A stretch of DNA of 32,979 nucleotides from Gammaproteobacteria bacterium (lineage in GTDB: Bacteria > Pseudomonadota > Gammaproteobacteria > Arenicellales > Poriferihabitantaceae), in contig JAJDVC010000226.1 of the NCBI GenBank assembly GCA_022826305.1, positions 1-32,979 on the forward strand, written 5' to 3'. Of this stretch, positions 27,023 to 32,979 are shown one piece after another. Every line of letters begins with the position of its first letter. Within the stretch, counting starts at the first letter, position 1. Below the pieces are notes generated by a model. It was not told the DNA's origin. It ran no database searches and was given only the letters and a program-made list of their open reading frames with translations. Position numbers and translations under genes: made by a program.

Positions 27023-27034
27023 TGAGTATACTCA
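27023..27034. promoter_or_regulatory. 12-bp palindrome in the amidase/MFS divergent region
   Basis: TGAGTATACTCA is a perfect 12-base palindrome in the 69-base space between the divergent amidase and MFS genes. A GTATAC core is common in operators of GntR-family (FadR subfamily) repressors. No regulator gene is in the window. Function is inferred from position and symmetry. Confidence 0.5.
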
Positions 27035-27067
27035 AAATCCGTTCCCGCCTGCCATGAAGGTGCCTGG

Positions 27068-28345
27068 ATGAATCAGCCGAACACTCCTGATACCGGCCTG
27101 ATCAGTTCGCTGAAGGCGACCTGGGCGCTGCTGCTCGGATTCGGAATCCTGATGCTGGGCGACGGCCTGCAGGGAACGTTGCTGGCCGTGCGTGCGGATA
27201 TCGAGGGATTCAGCGCAACCAGGACCGGTTTCATCATGTCGGCGTTCTACTGCGGTTTTCTGAGTGGTTCCATCCTGACCCCCAGGATAATGGTCAGGGT
27301 CGGGCACATCCGGGTATTCGCCGCGCTGGCTTCCCTGGCCTCCGCCGCCATCCTGGTGCATGCAGTGTTCGTCCAGGTGCCGACCTGGGTGGCGCTACGT
27401 CTGGTCAGCGGTTTCTGCTTCGCCGGTTTGTACGTGGTAGCGGAAAGCTGGCTGAATGACCGGGCAACGAATGCAAACCGCGGACAGCTGCTCTCCCTGT
27501 ACATGGTAGTCACCTATCTCGGAGTGGGCATGGGGCAACTGCTCCTGAATCTTGCCGCACCGCAGGACTACCCCCTGTTCGTACTGACCTCGGTCCTGAT
27601 TTCCGTAGCGGTGATTCCACTGCTGCTGTCCGCAGGTGAGGCCCCGAGATATTCGGAATCGGTTGCCATCCGGCTGCGCGATCTCTACAGGCTGTCCCCG
27701 CTGGGCGTGGTCGGCATGTTCATCGAGGGCCTGACAAGCGCCACATTTTTTGCCCTGGCCCCTCTGTATGGTCATCGACTCGGACTGAGCCTGGAAGAAA
27801 TTTCCTATCTCATGGCATCGGGAGTGATCGGGGTGATTATCCTCCAGTGGCCGATCGGAGCCCTGTCGGACAGGTTCGACAGGCGTCGGGTGCTGATGCT
27901 CATGTCCCTGCTTGCGGCCGCTGCGGCTTATGGCTGCATCGCATTCCCTGGCGATTCAACCCTCCTGCTGTTCGTATCGACAGGCCTGTTCGCCGGCCTT
28001 ACCCTGCCCCTGTACTCGGTATGCATCGCGCACACCAATGATCATCTCGAACCCAGACAAATGATCGCCGCAAGCGGCTCCCTGGTACTGGTCGGAGGCA
28101 TCGGGGCCGTCATCGGTCCGGTCATGGTCGCGGCATCGATGGACCTGTTCGGGAATGCGGCATTCTTCTGGTGCATGTCGGGCGCCCATGCCGCAACCTG
28201 TATCTTCGCGCTGTACAGGATGACGCGGCGAACCGCCCTGCCACCGGACAGGCAGGGGCCCATCACTCCCGCCGGCATGCATCCTTCAAGTTCCGTGATC
28301 GAATCCATACAGCAATACGCCGTGGAGGAATCCGATCCGGACTGA
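27068..28345 (+). CDS. MFS transporter (YcaD-like)
   Basis: A 425-residue major facilitator with about twelve hydrophobic segments. The N-half has LLLGFGILMLGDGLQGTLLAVRA and RLVSGFCFAGLYVVAESWLNDRA, and the C-half GALSDRFDRRRVLML (the MFS loop motif). The pattern resembles the YcaD subgroup of uncertain substrate. A ribosome-binding site AAGGTG lies 6 bases before the ATG. It could import the substrate of the divergent amidase/sulfatase pair, but that is inference. It converges on the DUF3461 gene. Confidence 0.88.
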   Translation: MNQPNTPDTGLISSLKATWALLLGFGILMLGDGLQGTLLAVRADIEGFSATRTGFIMSAFYCGFLSGSILTPRIMVRVGHIRVFAALASLASAAILVHAVFVQVPTWVALRLVSGFCFAGLYVVAESWLNDRATNANRGQLLSLYMVVTYLGVGMGQLLLNLAAPQDYPLFVLTSVLISVAVIPLLLSAGEAPRYSESVAIRLRDLYRLSPLGVVGMFIEGLTSATFFALAPLYGHRLGLSLEEISYLMASGVIGVIILQWPIGALSDRFDRRRVLMLMSLLAAAAAYGCIAFPGDSTLLLFVSTGLFAGLTLPLYSVCIAHTNDHLEPRQMIAASGSLVLVGGIGAVIGPVMVAASMDLFGNAAFFWCMSGAHAATCIFALYRMTRRTALPPDRQGPITPAGMHPSSSVIESIQQYAVEESDPD

Positions 28346-28387
28346 ACGGCGCTGGCAGGACGCCGCTACAGCGGCAATACGCCGATG

Positions 28388-28771
28388 TCACAGTCGCTCG
28401 ACAAGGGACTTGATATACGCGAGACGGACCGCGACATCTTCCTCGAGATGCCTCACTTCCTGTGCAATCATCTCCCTGATCTCGGTTCCCGAACGACGGG
28501 CGATCATCAGCTTCTCGAGCTCGGTCAGGGCGTTTCGAAACTCGGCGGAGCTTTCAAAGATCACATCCGTCTGCCGGGTCCCGCTGTCCACAAGAATCGA
28601 CTTCTTCAGCCGAGGAAAGCGGTACTTGCGGCTTTCGGGCAGCATGGACCCCTGCTTCCGCTCATAGGTGATTTTCAGGATATCGGTATTATCGACCATG
28701 AAGGTGGCGAACCGGGCGATCTGACCCGGATTCCTTATCCCCATGGCCTCCAGGGCCGGGTAGGTTTTCAT
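28388..28771 (-). CDS. DUF3461 family protein
   Basis: A 127-residue protein of the gammaproteobacterial DUF3461 family (opening MKTYPALEAMGIRNPGQIARF; a central YRFPRLKKSILVDSGT; helical end). No function is known. The start is the ATG at 28771, with AGGAA 6 bases upstream; an upstream in-frame start adds 19 poorly conserved residues. It is the last gene of the peptide ABC operon, 13 bases after the ATPase gene, an unusual location. Confidence 0.85.
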   Translation of the reverse strand: MKTYPALEAMGIRNPGQIARFATFMVDNTDILKITYERKQGSMLPESRKYRFPRLKKSILVDSGTRQTDVIFESSAEFRNALTELEKLMIARRSGTEIREMIAQEVRHLEEDVAVRLAYIKSLVERL

Positions 28772-28784
28772 TTCGTTTCCTGTA

Positions 28785-30680
28785 TCAATGGGCGGTCGGA
28801 TGGGAGTCGTCGACTCCCGGTTTCTCATATCCGTGCAGAACCTGCTGGATCTCCATTTCGGCCTGGTTCAGTTCCTCGATGGTCCTGTGACAGGATATCT
28901 GGTGTCCATCCTCCAGATTACGGACCGGCGGGCTTTCCTGTTCGCATTTTCCCTCGATTCCCATCGGGCACCGGTTGAAGAACGGACACCCCACCGCCGT
29001 GATCTCCACATCCTTGGCGATACCCACGGCCATTTCCCGCTTCTGCATGGTTTCTTCCAGCCAGCCGATACGCAGTTCGGGCACCGAACTGATCAGCAGG
29101 CGGGTATAGGGATGGAAGGGTGGATCCAGCACCTCGTTGGTCGGTCCCTGCTCGACGACGCGGCCTGCATACAGCACGACTATCTCGTCAGCAAACGACG
29201 CCACGGTCGACAGGTCGTGGCTGATGAACACGAAAGAAACCCCGGTCCTGTCCCGCAGGCTGGTAAGCAGCTTGATCACGTTCGCACCCACAATCGAATC
29301 CAGTGCCGAGGTAACCTCGTCGCACAACATCACCTCCGGATTGGCCGCCAGGGAGCGGGCCATGTTGATGCGCTGTTTCTGCCCCCCGGACAATTCCATC
29401 GGGTAACGCGTGGCAAAGTCTGCCGGCAGTTCGACCATTTCGAGGATTTCCACTACCTTGGCATGTTTCTGCCTGCCCTTCAGACCATGATAGAACTCGA
29501 GCGGGCGACCGATGATATCCCCGATCACCTGCTTGGGATTCAGTGCGGTATCCGCCATCTGGAACACGAACTGGATTTTCTGCAGTTCCTCCAGCTTGCG
29601 GCCGTGCAGGTCGCCTTCAAGCTCCTTGCCGTCAAGCTTGATGCTGCCCCTGGCCTGGGGGAGCAACCCTGCTATGACGCGCGCGAGGGTGGACTTGCCG
29701 CAGCCCGACTCCCCGATCACCCCTACCACATGCCCGTTCTTCACGTCCATATCGATATCCCGCAAGATGGTAATCTTCGGTTCTCCACTGACGATACCCC
29801 CATAACCCGCGGTCATGTTCCCCACCTGGACCGCAGGCAGATCCCGATCGTGCTCGGCCCCGATCTCGGTACCCAGACCGGACTGCGGAGTAGGCCGCAC
29901 CGCAGCCATCAGCCTCTTCGTGTAGGCATGGGACGGATTGTTGATGATCTGGTCCGAAGATCCCTGCTCCATGATCTCGCCACCGTAGAGCACGACGATA
30001 TGATCGGCTATCTGGGCGACCACAGCCAGGTCATGTGTGACATAGATGGCTGCGGAGTTCTCTTCCTGGATGACTTTCTTGAACGCCTTGAGCACCTCGA
30101 TCTGGGTCGTCACGTCCAGTGCGGTCGTGGGCTCGTCGAGCACCATCAGGTCCGGGTTGCCGCACAGGGCCATGGCTGCCATCAGGCGTTGCAACTGGCC
30201 ACCCGAAACCTGATGCGGGTAGCGGTAGCCGATCCGGTCCGCTTCGGGAAGTTCCAGGGCATGATACAGTTCCTCGGCCCGCCTGGTGGCTTCTTCCTGG
30301 GTCATTACGCCGTGCAGCACGGCCGACTCGGTAACCTGCTCCCCGATCGTGATGGCCGGATTGAACGTCGCTGCCGCGCTTTGCGCGAGATACGCGACCT
30401 TGGCGCCCCGGAGTTCCCGGGTACGCAACGGCTCGATGGAGAGCAGGTCCTCGCCGTTCAGCAGGGCCTGTCCGCCCGCAAAGTGAAGCCCTGGCTTGGT
30501 ATAGGCCAGAGAGGCGAGGGATATCGTGGTCTTGCCGGAACCGGATTCGCCGATCAGGGCGACCACTTCCCCTTTGTGCACGTCGAACGTCACACCCTTG
30601 ACGATGGGTATGATCTCGCCATCGTCATTGGTGGCGCTGATCTTCAGATCCCTGACCTCGAGGAGTTTTTCTTTTTCCAT
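28785..30680 (-). CDS. Dipeptide/oligopeptide ABC transporter, fused double ATPase
   Basis: A 631-residue protein with two ABC ATPase domains, as in DppD-DppF fusions. NBD1: Walker A GESGSGKT (44-51), signature VSGGQLQR (158-165), Walker B LMVLDEP (178-184), switch H216. NBD2: Walker A GESGCGKS (323-330), signature LSGGQKQR (430-437), Walker B VMLCDE (450-455). The C-terminal oligo/HPY domain has a Cys cluster (GCPFFNRCPMGIEGKC and later SCH), which in some DppD proteins holds an iron-sulfur cluster. It powers the two permeases encoded upstream. The ATG at 30680 is 4 bases after the permease stop. Confidence 0.92.
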   Translation of the reverse strand: MEKEKLLEVRDLKISATNDDGEIIPIVKGVTFDVHKGEVVALIGESGSGKTTISLASLAYTKPGLHFAGGQALLNGEDLLSIEPLRTRELRGAKVAYLAQSAAATFNPAITIGEQVTESAVLHGVMTQEEATRRAEELYHALELPEADRIGYRYPHQVSGGQLQRLMAAMALCGNPDLMVLDEPTTALDVTTQIEVLKAFKKVIQEENSAAIYVTHDLAVVAQIADHIVVLYGGEIMEQGSSDQIINNPSHAYTKRLMAAVRPTPQSGLGTEIGAEHDRDLPAVQVGNMTAGYGGIVSGEPKITILRDIDMDVKNGHVVGVIGESGCGKSTLARVIAGLLPQARGSIKLDGKELEGDLHGRKLEELQKIQFVFQMADTALNPKQVIGDIIGRPLEFYHGLKGRQKHAKVVEILEMVELPADFATRYPMELSGGQKQRINMARSLAANPEVMLCDEVTSALDSIVGANVIKLLTSLRDRTGVSFVFISHDLSTVASFADEIVVLYAGRVVEQGPTNEVLDPPFHPYTRLLISSVPELRIGWLEETMQKREMAVGIAKDVEITAVGCPFFNRCPMGIEGKCEQESPPVRNLEDGHQISCHRTIEELNQAEMEIQQVLHGYEKPGVDDSHPTAH

Positions 30681-30684
30681 CGCC

Positions 30685-31605
30685 CTACACCATCTTCTTG
30701 GCGAGACTGCCGCCGGATTTGGCGGACACGTCATCCACTATCAGGTTGATGGCGATGGTGAACGTCGCTATCGCGAATGCCGGCCAGATCGCGGCGTACG
30801 AACCGTATGTCAGGCCCTGGAGGTTCTCCCGCACCATGCTCCCCCAGTCGGATGCCGGGGGCTGGACACCCAGCCCGAGGAAGCTCAGCGAGGAAATGAA
30901 CAGTACGACGAACACCAGGCGCAGGCCGAAATCGGTGGCGAGGGGCATTGCGGCGTTTGGCAGAACCTCGGAACGGATGATCCACCAAACCCCTTCACCC
31001 CGCGCCTTGGCCGCCTCCACGAAATCCTGCACCATGATGTCCTGGCCCAGCGCCCGGGCAATGCGGAACACGCTCGAGGCGTAGATGATCGACGCAGTTC
31101 CGATCAGGACCGGTATTGACGACCCGAGCCAGGCGATCGCAATCAGTCCGAGCATGATCGTGGGAAGGGCCAGGATCGCGTCGTTTATCCGGCTGATCCC
31201 CATATCGATCCATCCGCCCTTCACTGCCGCCAGAATGCCGAGCGTTATTCCCATGAGATAGGCCAGAATCGTTGATGCCAGGGAAATGCCGATGGTGTTG
31301 CGGGCACCGAAAATGATGCGTGACAGGGTATCCCGGCCCAGATAGTCCGTGCCCAGGTGGAACGTTCCATACTCGTTGCTGTGCGCATCCATGAAACCGT
31401 CATCACCATCCATGTCCATTTCATGAAACGGTGCTATGGACGGGCCGATCACGCACATGACCAGCCAGAAGGCCACGACAGCCACTGACAGCTTTCCGAC
31501 CCAGGAAAGCTTGATACGCCGCTTCGGCGGCGCATCGGGCAATTCGGCGAATGCATCAAGCTCGGCGAGAACCGCCTCTTCTTTGGTAGACTTGTTTTCG
31601 TTCAT
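30685..31605 (-). CDS. Peptide-type ABC transporter permease (DppC-like)
   Basis: A 306-residue permease. A cytoplasmic N-terminus is followed by a first membrane segment (GKLSVAVVAFWLVMCVIGPSIAP), a periplasmic insert and four more membrane segments. The DppC signature HLGTDYLGRDTLSRIIFGAR is present and the EAA-loop reads EAAKARGEGVWWIIRSEVLPNA. GGGGAG 7 bases before the ATG. It lies 12 bases after dppB-like and 4 bases before the ATPase gene. Confidence 0.92.
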   Translation of the reverse strand: MNENKSTKEEAVLAELDAFAELPDAPPKRRIKLSWVGKLSVAVVAFWLVMCVIGPSIAPFHEMDMDGDDGFMDAHSNEYGTFHLGTDYLGRDTLSRIIFGARNTIGISLASTILAYLMGITLGILAAVKGGWIDMGISRINDAILALPTIMLGLIAIAWLGSSIPVLIGTASIIYASSVFRIARALGQDIMVQDFVEAAKARGEGVWWIIRSEVLPNAAMPLATDFGLRLVFVVLFISSLSFLGLGVQPPASDWGSMVRENLQGLTYGSYAAIWPAFAIATFTIAINLIVDDVSAKSGGSLAKKMV

Positions 31606-31617
31606 GTTCCTGCTCCC

Positions 31618-32568
31618 CTACTTCGGATTCCTGAGCCTGGGATTCGAAAGGATCGAGGCAATATCCGCCAGCAGGATCAGCAAAACGTAGGTACCGCAGA
31701 ATATCATCGCACAGGCCTGTACAAGCGGCAGGTCGCGGGTCTGCACCCCATCGATCATCAGCTTGGCCAGTCCCGGATAGGAGAAGATGGTCTCCACGAT
31801 CACGACCCCACTGACCAGATAGGCCAGGTTCAACGCGATGACATTGACAATCGGTCCGATGGCATTGAAAAAGGCATGGCGCAGGATGATCCGTCTTTTC
31901 GGTACGCCCTTGAGAATGGCCATTTCGATGTAGGGGGAACTCATGACATTGAGAATGCCGGCGCGGGTCATCCGGATCATCTGCGCCGACACCACGATAA
32001 CCAGGGTAATCAACGGCATGGCCAGCGCACCGAGCAGTTCAAAAAAGTTTTCCTCTCCGGTCAGGTAGGCCGTTGAGGGGAGCCAGTGCAGTTCAACCGC
32101 GAGGATCAGGACCAGGATGGTGGCGATGAAGAATTCCGGTACGGAAATCGTGCTCAGGGTTCCGAACGTGACGAAACGATCCAGCCAGGTACCGGGATGC
32201 ATTGCCGCCCAGAGCCCGAGCGCGATGGATATCGGTATCGAGATCAGGGCGACCAGTCCCGCCATCACCATCGTATTGCTCAACCTGCCTCCGATCAGGC
32301 TTTCAATCGTTGCCCCTCCGGCCTTGGATATGCCGAGGTCTCCCGTGAACATGTTGCCGAGCCAGGAGAAATAGCGCATGTAGCCGGGCTGGTCCATACC
32401 CAGCTCCTTGCGCAACGCGGCCAGGGTTTCCGGGGTTGCACTCTGCCCGAGAATGATCTGGGCGACATCACCCGGCAGGACACTGGTCATCAGGAATACG
32501 ATGACCGATACAACTATCAGCGTAGCAAAACCTATGGCGATCCTTTGCAATACCATCTGCATCATCAT
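31618..32568 (-). CDS. Peptide-type ABC transporter permease (DppB-like)
   Basis: A 316-residue permease with six membrane segments (first RIAIGFATLIVVSVIVFLMTSVLPGD). DppB-type features are QPGYMRYFSWLGNMFTGDLG and the EAA-like loop IEMAILKGVPKRRIILRHAF. I chose the ATG at 32568 (MMMQMVLQRIA), with GAGGAA 8 bases upstream; the frame is open to 32613, but this part has no family support. It follows the binding-protein gene after a terminator, so it should be expressed at a lower level than that gene. Confidence 0.92.
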   Translation of the reverse strand: MMMQMVLQRIAIGFATLIVVSVIVFLMTSVLPGDVAQIILGQSATPETLAALRKELGMDQPGYMRYFSWLGNMFTGDLGISKAGGATIESLIGGRLSNTMVMAGLVALISIPISIALGLWAAMHPGTWLDRFVTFGTLSTISVPEFFIATILVLILAVELHWLPSTAYLTGEENFFELLGALAMPLITLVIVVSAQMIRMTRAGILNVMSSPYIEMAILKGVPKRRIILRHAFFNAIGPIVNVIALNLAYLVSGVVIVETIFSYPGLAKLMIDGVQTRDLPLVQACAMIFCGTYVLLILLADIASILSNPRLRNPK

Positions 32569-32692
32569 GACTTGCGTTCCTCTTTGTTGGTTTCGATGCG
32601 TGTGCGTCCCCATTCAGTACACAGACATCAGTCCACCTGAACCGCTTCCATCGGCCAGGTGCAATAAATCGACTACAACTCCGGGTAAGCTT

Positions 32693-32734
32693 AAAAAAAA
32701 AGGACCTGCACAAAATGGGGGTTCGTGCAGGCCC
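32693..32734 (-). terminator. Intrinsic terminator/attenuator between binding protein and permease genes
   Basis: On the minus strand, GGGCCTGCAC and GTGCAGGTCC form a 10-bp stem (one G-T pair) with a 13-base loop, followed directly by nine T. This is a strong rho-independent terminator 34 bases downstream of the binding-protein stop. Partial read-through would give more binding protein than membrane components, a usual pattern in ABC operons; a separate promoter before the permeases is also possible. Confidence 0.88.
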
Positions 32735-32768
32735 CTATCAATATGATGATCGACGCAACGGATCAGAT

Positions 32769-32979
32769 TTACGCCAGCCAGATGAACTCGGGCCACTCAC
32801 AGGCGCCCAGCTGTCCCAGCGGAACAGTCGGCATTCCCATGACATTGTCCGCAATACCGTCGTTGATATTGGAGAATGCCGGAATAACCATTCCGCTACC
32901 GTTGTGAATCAGTTCCTGCATCTCGCAATACATCGCATGCCGCTTGTCCGGATCCGTTTCGGCCAGCGACAGTGACAGC
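32769..32979 (-). CDS. ABC transporter peptide/solute-binding protein, C-terminal end
   Basis: The last 69 residues of a family 5 extracellular solute-binding protein; the rest lies to the right of the window. The frame reads LSLAETDPDKRHAMYCEMQELI, then MVIPAFSNIN and CEWPEFIWLA before TAA. Features such as DPDKRHAMYCEMQELIH and MVIPAF fit the C-terminal lobe of DppA/OppA-type proteins. It is the first known gene of the operon and its terminator follows. Confidence 0.85.
   Translation of the reverse strand, partial: LSLSLAETDPDKRHAMYCEMQELIHNGSGMVIPAFSNINDGIADNVMGMPTVPLGQLGACEWPEFIWLA

Noticed and set aside
28788-30749. 653-codon open frame antisense to the double ATPase gene
   Set aside because: It mirrors the ATPase along its full length, has no family motif, and long antisense frames are expected from GC-rich codon use.
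1-32979. tRNA, rRNA, riboswitch or insertion sequence
   Set aside because: I scanned intergenic regions for tRNA-like T-arms, inverted-repeat ends and transposase motifs and found none.

Overview
The window is about 33 kb of GC-rich DNA from a free-living or symbiotic proteobacterium. A gammaproteobacterium is most likely, judging from the yciA, yciB and yciI neighbours, the methyltransferase-rnhA-dnaQ block, a DUF3461 gene, and a Zur box of the gammaproteobacterial type. Assignment below class would be guesswork. Coding density is uneven. Tight operons alternate with four stretches of 0.6-1.0 kb without a convincing gene and with at least three broken genes, so the chromosome appears to be losing genes.

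Layout. 1-2454: the 3' end of an O-acetylhomoserine sulfhydrylase-type gene; then on the minus strand a deoxynucleoside kinase (apparently with an ATT start codon) followed by a YciA-type thioesterase; on the plus strand yciB and a YciI-type gene joined by a 4-base overlap. 2455-5606: two long stretches without recognisable genes around an orphan AAA-type ATPase with one frameshift. 5607-8359: one intact Gfo/Idh/MocA oxidoreductase, followed by two decayed relatives joined head to tail by what looks like a deletion. 8399-10369 (minus): methyltransferase, rnhA and dnaQ. 10984-12165: dapE.

12684-16127 (minus) is a compact zinc-uptake operon, zur - 44-codon gene - znuC - znuB - znuA. A perfect palindromic Zur box lies just upstream. 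The 44-codon gene is new to this annotation; it overlaps zur and znuC by 4 bases at both ends and encodes a probable one-pass membrane protein. ZnuA carries a histidine/aspartate-rich loop made of in-frame 45-base repeats.

16265-28345 is a catabolic and transport region with no transcription factor: a gamma-butyrobetaine-hydroxylase-like dioxygenase, an SDR dehydrogenase and a PanE-like reductase (plus); a PLP enzyme, a creatinase-like M24 protein that lacks all the metal ligands, and an M20 amidohydrolase (minus); a sulfatase overlapping an amidase (minus); and a divergent MFS transporter behind a 12-bp palindrome. 28388-32979 (minus) is a dipeptide/oligopeptide-type ABC operon: binding protein, intrinsic terminator, two permeases, a fused double ATPase, and a DUF3461 gene.

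Together the second half of the window looks like machinery for taking up and degrading small amides, peptides, betaines or other osmolyte-like compounds. The substrates cannot be read from the sequence.
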